Assembly: GCA_002150815.3 (NCBI GenBank)
Contig: NDFF03000367.1
Location: forward strand, 744,001 to 808,000
From: Grammothele lineata
Taxonomy: Eukaryota > Basidiomycota > Agaricomycetes > Polyporales > Polyporaceae
Length of the DNA stretch: 64,000 nt
Reading direction: 5' to 3'
A model generated the notes under the pieces. It saw only the letters and a program-made list of their open reading frames with translations. It was not told the origin of the DNA and did no database searches. The position numbers were made by a program, and so were the translations under genes. Shown one piece after another: positions 33,166 to 44,989 of this stretch (its first letter is position 1; every line of letters begins with the position of its first letter).

Positions 33166-34817
33166 TCATCGCCTGGCTCGCTTGATCCTCGTCTTGGGGA
33201 ATTCGAGCGGGACCTTGAGCACAGCGCGCTTCTTCTCTCCCGCCACATCAGGCAACCCGCGCTCCTTAAGCTCGTTAAACGAAAGCTTTTTGATGGTGCA
33301 TCCTACGGTGACGTCAGAGTCAGCGTCAAGACGATTAATACACGACAGCGTACCAAGGGACTTGAAAAGTAAAGTCACTCTGACAGAGAACACGTCAGAA
33401 TCTGCGATTCCACACGAGATCAAATACGTACCGGTTGATTGGCAAGTTGAGGTCCTCGCGAATCTCTTCGATATCCGTAGCGTAGTCATCCACACGAAGG
33501 CATAGCGCGAACATATGCGTGAGGAGTTTGTCCACCATCTGGGACGTCATCGTCGCTCTGACCGTCAATCAGCCTATGTGTAGACATGCGAGTGTGAAGA
33601 TACACACTTATTTGTGACGCGCTCCTTCTCAGTAAACCTAGACATTAACCCTTCGAGGATAAGCGAAGGGACGGTGACAAGTTTCTGTTGCAGAGCCTCC
33701 TTGTCTCCTACATTCCTCGAGTTGCGATAGAGAGCCATCATGGCGCCGATATAGTATATGATTCGTCTATGTCAGTGGAGAAGAATAAGAGATCCTACTA
33801 AAATGGGAGATAGTGAAGACGCACAACGTCGACTTGTTGGGCTTGGGAGCGGCGTATGCAAGGCTGAGCTGGAGCTTGAGCCATTTTGATCCCTTAAGAG
33901 GCAGAACAGCAATGCGATCCTCCTGCGTCTTCGCAGACTTGAACATGTTGACAGGGACAGCGTTGAACTCGACGTCCGGAATGATATCGTGCAGAGCATA
34001 GACATCGTCCGGTCGTTCGGCGTCCGGATTGTACGGAGGAACAACTCTACTGCTGTCGGCGATGTCCTTCGCCTCTTCTACAGGCGTAGAATTCACTGAG
34101 AATATGCGAAAGGCAAAAAGCGAGGCACGACGCACCAGCTGTGGGAAGTGTATCCGTGTTCGTCATGATCGTGTCCTGAAGGTGGACCGCTACGTCCTTC
34201 ATCGCATCGATGTCGACCCTATTGCGTTCCCGTGCACGGATTGCGGCCTTGGCTTTCTTCGTACCGAATGCCTCTCCTAGATTATTCCGCAGCTCCATAC
34301 GCTCCTCCGTCGAGATCTCAATCGGCTTGAGGTTTTTCAAAGCTTTCACTTGACGTGCGAGAACGTGCAAAGGGGCCGGGCGGAGGGTCGTGGTGTTTGT
34401 GCGTTTGTCGTGTACGCCGATCAAGTAACTTGAATGGTTGGATGTTGAGCGAAAGGGACGTCATGACTGAGACCTTTGTGGCACTCACCTACACCCGTTC
34501 GAGGCGAGCGGCCCATCGGCGGAAAAGAATTCGACTGTCTCCGCTTCGCCGGCGACAATCGCGGACTGGGACTCAAAAGGGGTGGTTTTATCCCTCGCCT
34601 TCTGTGCATAGCATTGAAACGCGGTGTTTGTGGGAGGTTGGAGAGACGGAAAGCTAGCTGAAAGTTACTTTAGAATTCGCGCGGGGGGAAGACGGCAAAT
34701 CTACACACCGAGGACGGGGCCAACCTGGCTAGCAGGCTGGTTGCTCAGTTGGAGGGTGACCTTTTCCGCATCGTCCGCGCCGCGCTTGCGCTTTTTACTG
34801 AGAGTAGACGAGGACAT
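33166..34817 (-). CDS. RPA49: RNA polymerase I subunit A49
   Basis: Subunit of the A49-A34.5 module of RNA polymerase I, which makes pre-rRNA in the nucleolus. The first exons are 34709-34817, 34495-34657, 34136-34428, 33825-34095 and 33608-33766, in phase; further exons run to the stop at 33166. It starts MSSSTLSKKRKRGADDAEKV. The dimerisation half includes NTAFQCYAQKA, then LIGVHDKRTNTTTLRPAPLH, typical of A49. The linker has NLGEAFGTKKAKAAIRARE. The winged-helix half has KWLKLQLSLAYA, YYIGAMMALYRNSRN, MVDKLLTHMFALCLRVDDY and a basic end KTRIKRARR. Divergent from SET2 with 447 bases between the ATGs. Confidence 0.9.
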
Positions 34818-35264
34818 GGAGGGCGCGCAGAGCAGATGTAGGACGCAGCGCGGGGAGGACTTTGCGTTGGGCGAGCGCGCGTTGATGCGCGCGGGAAGAA
34901 AGACCGAAGATGGGCGCCTACGTGACCGGTCCCTTGTCCGTGTCGTCCGGCGACCAATTGGCTCTGTCCGCTCCGACTCGGGTCTTCACTCAAGGTCCGG
35001 CGTCGACTTGTTTCGCTCCGCTCGTTCCGCAACGTCCTTGGGCCTGTTTCTTCAGCTCGCTCCGCGTCAACCTTCGGGATCTCCTAGGCCTCTCATACAG
35101 CTTCACTTATTATCTAGGTCCGCCGGGTACGACCCCATCTGCGCACAGGCCAGACCCTGCCGTCTTGCCGGCTTCGGGCACCCGACGGCTCCCAATTCCC
35201 GCAAACATTGCCTCTTGCAAAAGACTGGACTGACGGACCTTTCGTCGCGACGTTGGACATAGAC
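34818..35264. promoter_or_regulatory. Shared divergent promoter region of RPA49 and SET2
   Basis: 447 bases between the RPA49 ATG (34817, -) and the SET2 ATG (35265, +). No TATA box is evident on either side, as expected for constitutive genes. The part next to SET2 is pyrimidine-rich on the + strand. Confidence 0.6.
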
Positions 35265-38200
35265 ATGTCCACAATGACCCAAGTACGTCTCAATGGTCTT
35301 GACTCGACACCTTCAGCCGCCCTGCTGTTTGAGTCGGACGCCGTCATGGACGAACCTCGAGGCCTCAAATTCCCTCTCGTCACACAAGAGGACATGGAGG
35401 AATCACACGACGACGTCGCCGCCGTCAAGGCGGGCAGCGATGAACCGACCTCGCGCAGCGCATCCGTTGAAGCCAAAACCTCCGACGGCTCTCACAAGTC
35501 TACGCCCTCAGCGACCCCCGCGCCGTCCGGCAGGTCCAAGGGAAAGGCCCCCAAGCCCCCCGTACAGCTTATCGCTCATTTACCTTGCGCGGAAGAGGAA
35601 GCCATGACATGCTTCACCGAAATTCCTCAGAACCACTACCAATACAGCACGCTGGGCAAGTCGAGGGAGGCTTTGGAGAGCATGACGTGTGATTGCCAGT
35701 ACGACCACGGTGCGTCAGCTTTCCAGATGCATCGTTTCTGTACCCCCCTTCAACATAACGAACGATGCCTCATAACCCGCTTGTTACCCTCTACTATTAC
35801 CGTCAGTCCGACCCGGCGTATTGCATTTTGGCAGAATTCACACCCCACCCGTCCCCAATATCACAGTCGCCAGCCCGTCCTCTATGTAGTGTTGTTCGTC
35901 CATTCATCGTGTGTAATACGTATCCGAACACTCTTATCCTCTCCTCTTCCTACCCCACTACGCTCTTACGTCTACCTTCTACATGCCTGAGTTACGGTAA
36001 AGCTCACCTTTCGCCTCCTAGGTGTCGACGATCCCGATGCAGCCTGTGGTCGCAACTCTGACTGTATCAACCGTCTCACTCAAGTCGAATGTCTTCCTGA
36101 GGATTGCAGATGTCGAACATATTGTCAGAATCAGCGGTGGGTGCTCCCTTTCCAGCATCCGGGATGTATCTGTTAACGCATTTTGGGGGCCACAGCTTCC
36201 AACTCAAACAATATGCCCCGATAGAAATCGTCAAGACCGAGATGAAGGGGTTTGGCCTTCGTGCCGCTCAGGATATACAGAAGTATGTCCGCTAACGCAG
36301 CTTCATGGCCTGAATCTCAAATCTTTTCTAGGGACGACTTCATCTATGAATACGTCGGAGACGTCGTCAGCCAGCCTTCTTTTCTCAAACGTATGCGGCA
36401 ATATGCAGAAGAGGGTATTCGACACTTTTACTTTATGATGTTGCAGAAGGATGAGGTGCGTGCCCTTAGCCCACGGGGCGCTGTTTCGGCGCTGATATCA
36501 GCAACTGCATCCAGTTCATCGATGCAACAAAGCGCGGGGGTAAAGGCCGCTTCGCCAACCATAGTTGCAATCCCAATTGCTACGTTGCAAAATGGACAGT
36601 CGGAGAGCACGTTCGGATGGGCATCTTCGCCAATCGGTCGATCAAGCAGTACGAGGAGTTGACGTTCAACTACAACGTGGACAGATACGGGTAAGTATCT
36701 CGTCTCACTTTGTTCGGTGGGCGGGCGTTCATGCGACCGTATAGTCATGACGCACAACCATGCTACTGTGGCGAACCAAACTGTGTTGGTTTCATTGGTG
36801 GAAAGACTCAGACAGACCTCGCGGCGATGGATGACCTCTACTTGGACGGTACGTTCTTCATTCGCTGCGGTCGCGTATCTGTCTGTTTACGTGGCACCTC
36901 GTAGCTCTTGGTATCTCGGAGGAGGTCGAAAGGTTCGGACTGAAAGGATCCAAGAAGAAGAAGGGCAAGAAGTTGGACGAGGATTTCGTTGTAAGCCCTA
37001 TCCGACCGCCCGCCTCGTGGGAAGCCCGTTACTAAATCCAGTCATAGCCCGATCTCAAGCCAATCATATTCAAGGATGTCCCGAAGGTCGTGCAAGCTAT
37101 GCGCCAGACCCAGAGCAGGAAGGTCCTCGTCAAACTGCTGATGCGTATTAAGGTGCGTCGCTGTAGTCACGATGTGTCCTTGCGGTGCTGACCTTCCCCC
37201 CAGTTGACGGATGATCTACCGGCCTTGCGCCAGATGATGCGTTTACGTGGATTCAGTGTTATGACCAACGTCCTCGGAGATCATAAGGAGGACGATGAAA
37301 TCAACATCCTCGTAGGTTATCCCCTCCGAACACTCTGCTCACGGCCCCTAACGTTTTCCTAGGCTATGGAGTGCATGGCGAAATGGCCCCTTATCCAGCG
37401 AAACAAGGTCGAGGATTCAAAGGTCGATGTCCCAGTGCGGTTCTGCGCGCAGTCGAACAACGAGGCTCTTGCCTCCCTTGCATCGCAACTTCTTTCGCAT
37501 TGGGATACCCTCGAATGTGCATACCGTATACCGAAACGCGTCAAAGGCGTAAGTTCTGTTTCTCACAACCCCTCTCTATCGACGCTCACAAGGTCTTGTT
37601 CAGAACGATGACATCTTTGATACGGATTCTATTGTCGTGCTGAATCACGATTCGGATGATGAGCGACCGTCGAAGCGATCTCGTGGTGCCGATGACGACT
37701 TCCCGAAGTTTATACTCCCTTCGGAGAGAGGCGTCCCACGACCGGCTCATCTACCTCCGTATACGCCGTTCAACGTCCCTTCGTCCCCTCGGCCCGCTAC
37801 CCCCGTCACAGAATCGCAATGGGTCGTGCACAATCGGAGACAGAAGGACGTCGCGGCCATCATCGCCGCCGCGGCCCAGGCGGCGGAAGAGGCTAAGGAG
37901 GCCGCACGGCGGGAGGAGCTGCAACAAGAGGCGGCGTTGCCGCAGCCCCAGTCGGGTTCGGGTAATAAAGATCCATCGCAGAAGCCGCGGAAGAAGCCAA
38001 GTAGCTCATCGTCGAAGGCGAAGAAGCCATCGATGACCAAGGAGGAAAAGGAGGCGAACAAGGAGAAGAGGCTACTGAAGCTGATTGGCGCAGTTGTTGT
38101 CAAGTGTATGTCGAAGTACAAGGACCAGATGAACAGCGAGCAGTTCAAGAAGTATGCGAAGGAGGTATGTCGCCTACGTTCGTTCAGAACTAGCATCCGA

Positions 38201-38741
38201 CGATTAACGTTTCCATCACCAGCTAACCCAAGTCATTGCGGAAAAGGAGAAGAAGTCGACAAGTTACAAGGAAGGCAAGCTTGACTCCCTGTCCGAGGAG
38301 AAAACTGTCAAGATCAAGAAGTTCGCGAAAGAGTACATCGTGAAGCTTCTCCGCAAGCTCGACAAGTCGGGAAAGCGGCGGAAACCAACTTCGACCGCGG
38401 CGTCGTCATCCACACCTGACGACCACGCAGATATTGACGACTCCATGGTCATCATGTCTACCGTGGACGATGTGATGGGTCTGGATCCAGATCCTGATGT
38501 CGACATCCACGACAGCAGCGATCGAGAAGAGGATGCAGAAGACCGCGAACAGGTAGCGTCGGGATCTGGCAGCCCGGAAGACCTTGTCGCAGGCTCGGGC
38601 GAAACATCGCCTACGGTGGTCTCGGATCCGCGTGTACGACGGCAGCCCGAGAAGAGGGTGTCGTGGGACATGCCTTCCGAGAAGGCGGATGTCATGTCAT
38701 TGACGTACAACGGCGTGCACGACACGCCGCCGTCATGGTAG
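35265..38741 (+). CDS. SET2: Histone H3 lysine-36 methyltransferase Set2
   Basis: Methylates H3K36 during RNA polymerase II elongation. Twelve exons, all in phase, give 871 residues: 35265-35709, 36022-36136, 36196-36282, 36332-36455, 36515-36690, 36745-36848, 36905-36990, 37048-37152, 37204-37311, 37363-37548, 37604-38164, 38223-38741. AWS domain ([30 protein letters not shown]), SET domain ([48 protein letters not shown]) and post-SET cysteines ([14 protein letters not shown]). Then a helical TFIIS-N-like region and a C-terminal SRI-like helix bundle ([18 protein letters not shown]), which binds the phosphorylated RNA polymerase II tail. No clear WW domain is visible between them. The ATG at 35265 is the first in frame; 35274 is an alternative. 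Confidence 0.95.
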
Positions 38742-39273
38742 CGCGGCGCGTCACACGACTGTCCTGTTCGCCCCCTGGTGCCCTTCCGGCCGGTGCTGTG
38801 CTCGCTTTCTGCTGTGTGGGGACTCGTGCAGCTCTTTGTTGACTTATTCATTGTTACAGTATATGTTACATTCGCCCTATTGATACAGATACCAATGTAC
38901 ACTGCATTCTACGCGCTTCAGCGTAAGTACTAGGCCCATTGGAAGGTCGGGAAGCTCTTCCAGGTCGATGTGCTGCGGCCCGCCCGTTTGAAACGCCTTG
39001 ATGTGGGGAAGTTCCCATATAGTACTCAGAGCAGGTGACTCCCAACAAGAGTCGGCTGTCGCCGCCGTAAGGTTCAGCATCACTCTGAAAGCGCCACGGT
39101 TGTCGTATATATGTAGATCCTCACAGGGACCTTCAACTCCCCGCCTTCCCTACACGCTCGCTCAGAACAATACTCGTCGCTAGGTAACTTGCTGCGACCT
39201 TTATAGGTTAGTGCTTGATCGACATCACTCTCTCTCATCCTCAATTCTCAGCGCGAGTCTATTCCAGATCGTC
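38742..39273. other. Intergenic between SET2 and F-box gene 1
   Basis: Contains the SET2 3' flank and F-box promoter; TCGTATATATG at about 39098-39108 is a possible TATA element. No gene seen. Confidence 0.5.
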
Positions 39274-40625
39274 ATGGGTAAAGCCCATCGCCAGGGGATG
39301 GTACAGGTCAAGGTGGCGTTACCCCTGGAAATCCATTTAGCAATCATCGACGAAGCCCAGTACGATGATCTTCTCCCTCGTTACAAATGGCTCAAGAACT
39401 ATTCACTTGTTTGTCGTGCTTGGAGAAACCACTCTCAACGACTGCTCTTCCGACATGTCGCTCTCGTCGGAGGTTCGGAACACTGCAGACGGTTTAACAA
39501 AGCCCTCGCAACCTCCGAACTACGCAGCCCAGAACACTGCTCCTTCTTACAAGAGTCCGTGCACACTCTCTCCATGGTTTTGGACCATCAAGACATTTAT
39601 GCGGACGCCGCTGCGCGTTGCCCCAACCTCCGCGAACTTCATGTCTCGCTCTATCACGGCTTCTTTCGTGCCATTGTACTGCAGCACCTCGCACCTTCCT
39701 TGCGGCGAGTCCGTGCCCTACACGTTCGCACGTACCACTACGTGCCACTCTTCCAGCTTCTCGTACTCTGTCCCGCCGTCGAGTTCCTTCAGGTCGACTG
39801 CACTACCATCCTAGATGCTACGCTCGAGCTCCCCCACACTCCCCCACCGGCATGGTGCCTGCGCGAGCTGCGGTACAGTAACCTCCGACGAAACACGGAG
39901 GCATTCGTGGGCTGGGCACTCGGGCGCTCGAGTGCGCTCGAGGTCCTTCGCGTGGCATGCCCGACCTTTGACACCGGAACACTCGCGGAGTTGGGCGTTG
40001 TGACGACGCTGCGCTCGCTCGCTGTACCGCGCCTGAAGCGTGGAGAGGACCTAGTGAACTTCCACCGACTAGAGGAGATCTCAGTAACGCGACCGAAGAG
40101 CTGCCCGCAGGCATTTAGTGCGCTTCCCCTGGGAGTAACGCACGTCACGCTGGATGCGATGGACCCCACGGAGTGTGCAGCGGTGATTGCGAGTCTGGCA
40201 GCGTACCACGATCGCGCGGATGGACCGCTGCGTGTAATCACCTACAACCGGCGGCGCGGGGGAAAGACGGAGTCCTTGAGGGACGCGGAAGTATTACGCA
40301 ACTTCTGCGATGAACGCAATATCGCCTTTCGTTGGATGGACCCGCCCTACGGGTTTTACGCAGGCGAAGTGAGTCTGCTGGTTTATCTGTTTGCGCACGC
40401 ACGGCTAATGATTTGCGAATGTACGAGCAGCAAGTTCCACTCACGAGGGCGACGACGTTCCCTCGTGACATCCCATTGTCGTCTCGAAGAATCGCCGACG
40501 CCACACTGAAGCGCCACAAAGAGGAGAAAAAAGGCGGTAAATTTGCGCGCAAAGTCGCTAGTTACGGGAAAGCAATAGCTCGTAGTGGCACGTCCATCTC
40601 TCCTGTAGCTTTAGCTCGGCCATGA
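39274..40625 (+). CDS. F-box/LRR-like protein 1
   Basis: Two exons, 39274-40368 and 40431-40625, give 429 residues. An F-box-like helix set is at the N terminus (ALPLEIHLAIIDEA...YSLVCRAWRNHSQRLLFRHVAL, residues about 14-60). It is followed by leucine-rich, loosely repeated segments (CPNLRELHVSLYHGFF, LAPSLRRVRALHVRTY, LCPAVEFLQVD). Such proteins recruit substrates to SCF ubiquitin ligases; the family is large and variable in Agaricomycetes. The second exon ends in a basic tail (LKRHKEEKKGGKFARKV). Reading through the intron instead would stop at 40509. The start was chosen at MGKAHRQG just upstream of the F-box. Confidence 0.85.
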
Positions 40626-40738
40626 TTATACATCGCTATGGTCTGTCCATGTAGTTATCGATGACCTGCACATACTACCCCCGGATGCAGTGGAAACCCT
40701 ACCGTTACTTATTACGTCTCCTCGTCTGCAAGACTACA

Positions 40739-42085
40739 CTATTGTTCCGCATCTGCTGAAGTGTCACGATCGTCTTGCAGCAGCGCGGTCTCGTCTTCCG
40801 CAGAGTTGTTGGGTGTAAACCAAACGGCACTAGGATCTACGTGTGCAATATGGCACGATTGAGTTAGTAAGAAAACCCAATACCGACACGAACTACCACT
40901 TACTCGGGTCCACCTCGACAGCAACTCGTCCGCGAATGCTGAAGTGCGGGAGTACGAAGCCGCACAATTTGTTTTCCCACCATGCAGAAGAGTGGTCGGC
41001 ATCTTCTAACCGGAATAGGACGGTGGACAGCCGGGGTGTCGAAGCATGACAACACAACTCGTCGAGCGGAACATCTCTCAATGTGGCGATTGCTTGGTGT
41101 CGGCTGATGGTGGAGTCTCGTGCTGGACCAAATCGAAAGATAATTGACCGAAGTGAAGAAGCTTCGACGCGAGAGAAGAATGTGTAGTAATGTTGGTCTT
41201 GCCACATGTCGCATTCCAAAGTCAGAGTTTCGAGGCCCGTGAAGGAGCCGATACAGTTGAAAAAACCTAGTGACGAGCGTCAGTCACCGTGCCACGGGTA
41301 TTGATATTGTGCAAAGATCCACCTTCTAGTCCCCCAACATTGCGCGTGTAGTAATCCGATACTGTCAGATGACGGACAGTAGCTGCATTGATGAGATAGA
41401 TGATGTCGAAAGGTTCACTAATGCCGCTTAACTGCACGCAACATACTCAATTGGTAGAAAAGAAGTATTTATGAGCCGAGCGTACCTCGAGCATATGTAG
41501 TTGTTTCTTGAGACCAGGGTCATCGAGAAGTGGCGTTGATTGTCTCCACTCGACTCCACGGAGTGATAAACGTTTCAGACTGACGAAAGGGTAGAGAAAA
41601 CGGCGTAGCTGATCCGTGGTGGAGATATTGAGCTCATGCAAAGCCAGCGAGGTGATGCGTTGAGCTAGGTGGAGGTAGGCCAGCAAGGTGTCAGGAGGGT
41701 TAAATCTACTGCGATAGTCTCCGAGTGATTTCAAGCTAATATCAATCGTTCCGAGGTTGATCGCTCTTGGGGCGATTCTTATGAGGAACAGTGCGAAGAG
41801 TCTCGTGGGTGAAGTATCCATTTTGAAAGGGTATCCAACGTGAACATGAATTACTAGAGGTCCTAGAGTGACATTTGTGGTCAATGCTTCTGCAAGTAGA
41901 GTTGTCTGGCCCGTAGAGTTGAGTCGAATGGAATTGTACAAGTTGTGGCGCGCCCGGGCTAGCCACGTTCGGCACGTCAAGGCACATGCTTGCAGGGTAG
42001 AATTCTGGATCCCGCACTTCTCTATCGGCGGAGCCTCCCAGGCATGGTCAATAATGGCATCGTGCAACTCAGGCGGCAGGGCCAC
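40739..42085 (-). CDS. F-box-like protein 2
   Basis: Four exons, 41486-42085, 41323-41431, 40904-41266 and 40739-40836, join in phase to 389 residues. It begins MALPPELHDAIIDHAWE, the usual start of the short basidiomycete F-box, followed by LQACALTCRTWLARARHNLY. Mid-protein segments (LAQRITSLALHELNI, LKRLSLRGVEW) are LRR-like. Later exons carry GSFTGLETLTLECDMW and end with an acidic tail (NNSAEDETALLQDD). It faces F-box gene 1, with about 110 bases between stops. The target protein is unknown. Confidence 0.85.
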
Positions 42086-42563
42086 AGGGCAGGCTGGGCT
42101 ACCCTCGCAAGCCGTACCTCCCTATCAGGCCGTAACAGGAGACTGATTTAGAGTGTATCCTCAAGGTAGCGAGAAGCTAGCGTTAGCTGACATACCGGTA
42201 CCATTCCTCCAACGTTTTCTGTTGCCGCTGAGACCTGCAGTTGGCAGACGTAGATGTGGCGTTTTGGCAAAGAATATCGCGGCGGAGTCGCGGCGCAACT
42301 TGAACTTCGCACGATTTGAACGGAGCCGGCCGTCGGCGCTTCCTGACCTTCAGTGCGCAGCTTGACCCGCATTACGTCATATTAATCTCACCCAAAGATA
42401 GCATTTCTGACTGGAACTTGGCTACTTACTCCCATATTCAAGAGGCCAGTACTTGAGTATAGAGGCCGTTAGGCCTTCTGCTAGGTACGCACTTGGCCAG
42501 CAGGACTGCCAATCCTACCTACTCACAGCATTGTGCTCTACAGAGCCCATCACTGACCTGCAA

Positions 42564-44415
42564 ATGCCGGAGTTCACAGCCCTTCCCGATGATATCATCC
42601 GTCTCATTCTCGAGCAGCTCTCAGCTCTCGATTTACTGAGATGTGCTCAAGTGAGTTGTACATAATCTCAGCGGTCAAATCAAGCAAAACTCATGTACGG
42701 CCGACTTGAAGGTCTGTCGTGGTCTTCACCACGTCGTTCAGAAAGAGGCGCCAACGCAATATAAGATCGAGCTGTGTGTCGGGGGCATGATAGACGGCCC
42801 CTTGGGGAACTTGCCCATATTTGACCGGCTGCAACGTCTGACACAACACAGCTCATCCTGGAGGACGAACGCGTTTACATGCCACGATCCCAGCTGTTCT
42901 CCCAACTGGCCTTCCTCTTGCCGACGATGGGGCTTCCGCTCATCCTGTGACGGTTCTCTCTCATACCTCCTCCAGCATGAACACGGGCATGAGCTACTCG
43001 TCTATTCACCCGCAGGCCCGTCTAGCGGTGTGTCGTCGCGACAGTGGAACATACCCCTCGGACCAATGGACGAGCATGACGCCAGCGCCGTTGTCGACGT
43101 CTCGCAGGACCTGGTCGTGCTCACCGAGAAGGTACCCGGATCGTGGTTAGTGTCACGTGGTATTCTGGGAACTGCCCAAGATCTGAGATGCTGATATTCG
43201 TTGAAGGACCACTCGTCTTCGTCTCCTCTCTCTAGATCTGGCCGGCGCTGAGCATCCCTTAGCAAGCAGTCCAGTTCTGCATAGCACGCCTATTGACCGT
43301 TCGGACGTTCATCAACCTGGCTCGGACGTCTTTGAACTCCAGGTATTCGGTCAATACGTTGCTTGGTCGATTTCTCCCCCAGGATTACCCTCAGCCGACT
43401 TGGAGATATGGGATTGGAAGTCCGGACGTCGTATCTGGGTGAGACTTTGGCCCGACTCCTTCATTTTTGATCATAGGGACTGAACGCGTTATCCGCAGTA
43501 TCTCCACTTTGCCAGGTTCATTCGATTCACATTCCTAGACGAATTCCACGTCATCGTCAAAGATTCCTCATTCTACCAGCCCGTACTGCGGGTTTATCGC
43601 TTTGCCTCCAACCATGGAGCCTCCTCGAGCATAGAGCCAATTTGCTCTTTCTGGCTCCATACGGCCGGCGTACCAGGTGCCGGAGTGTACGTCAGCCGAC
43701 TGGCATGCAGACATTCACCATCGCCCACCCCTGGCACGCCGTTCAGCCCAGACCCCGCGGTTTCCGTGGTGTCTCTCTACATGTACACCCGCACTGCCAA
43801 CTTCCAAGAAGCTTCGTTCATGCTCATTATTCCTTGCTCAACGCTTCTCAAGCATATTCATGAAGCTGAGGCCTCAGGATCGACGGGCAGCTACGTTGAG
43901 TGGCCCAAATGGGGCCCTTTAGGAAGCCTGCTCCTCCAAGTCCCCTCTGCCCCAGACAGGTTCGAAACATGGGCGCGCTCGCTTCCGTTTGGCTCCCGGT
44001 TTGCGTTGGTGATTCAAGACACGCATCAAAACGATGAAGTGCTGATCAAGATCTTCGACCTGAACCCATGGGCAGCCAAGTACGCATCTCGCAGTGCAAG
44101 AGAGCTGCAACTGGATCAGGGCGATGAAGGTGCATTCACCGTAGGGCCCGACGGAGATGTTGTTCGGAATGCAAAGCTCCCGGATGAACTACCCTACGTA
44201 GCAGTTCGAACGCAAATTCCGTACGTCGCGGGCCCGACAATGCGCGTTCAGTTCCCGGAACGTTACGTCCCCAATGAGATTGTTATGCACCAAGACGGCT
44301 TCACGATTGTGAGTCCATAGTTTCCATAGTCCGAACGGCTGCTCAGCGAACCTCACAGTTGAACGTGAATCCGCCTATTACCCTTCGGGTGTTCACTGTG
44401 GAATTAGGTGGCTGA
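42564..44415 (+). CDS. F-box protein 3 with beta-propeller-like C-terminal part
   Basis: Exon 1 42564-42650 encodes the F-box core (TALPDDIIRLILEQLSALDLLRCAQ). Exon 2 from 42712 continues VCRGLHHVVQKEAPTQYKIEL. Downstream exons run through DVFELQVFGQYVAWSI, LEIWDWKSGRRIW|YLHFARFIRFTFLDE (intron 43439-43498), FALVIQDTHQNDEVLIKIFDL and GFTI|LNVNPPITLRVF (intron 44311-44358), ending at 44415. The layout matches a common Agaricomycete F-box family with WD-like blades. The junction between VVDVSQDLVVLTEK (about 43131) and the exon at 43237 could not be fixed with confidence; a phase problem there would make the gene non-functional. Confidence 0.75.
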
Positions 44416-44989
44416 TGCATGGAGCAGTAGGACCTCAATAGCTATGATGTATAAGTACCGAGCTGTAAGATATTTCTGAGTTGCGATATCTGGTGTTCCT
44501 AGTGGTATCGGCTTCATGAGCGAGCCCCTGAGGGACCGTTTGGCATTGGAGGGTGGATCTCATGATATTCCTATTTTTCGAACGTACTTGAAGAGCCGAG
44601 CATATAAGCAGTTGTATCGCGATTAGAACATCCGAGCGTTGCTTGAATGGGCTAGGGTTGCTAGGGTCAGGCCCCGCTCTCTTTATTCATTGCTGTGGCA
44701 GCTTAGACGGCAACGCGGCGGTCACTGGCAAGTTGCTGGCAAGCCTAATAGCACTTGGCCGAACCTGTAGGCGGCTCTAGTCGGGCCGGCTCCGGAACGG
44801 ACGACTCCGGCGATTGACGGGCGCTTGCCAAATTTCGAAACGCGGGGAGGCTCGAGGATTCGCAGAGACGGACTCGACACGGTCCGGTTTGCAGTGCTTG
44901 GCTGCTTTTCCTGAGTCCTCCTCACACTCACCGGCCTTTCCTTGAGCTTGGGTTCTTCAGCCGCGCTCGCTCCCGCCGCTGGGTTCCCC
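44416..44989. other. Intergenic upstream of UTP10
   Basis: 3' flank of F-box 3 and the UTP10 promoter and leader. CT-rich on the + strand close to the ATG. No gene or repeat seen. Confidence 0.5.

Noticed and set aside
34624..35262. 212-residue open frame on the + strand
   Set aside because: Overlaps RPA49 exons antisense and the divergent promoter; no domain.
40369..40509. Reading F-box gene 1 straight through to a stop at 40509
   Set aside because: The 62-base GT..AG intron 40369-40430 is in phase and leads to a plausible basic C-terminal exon ending at 40625.
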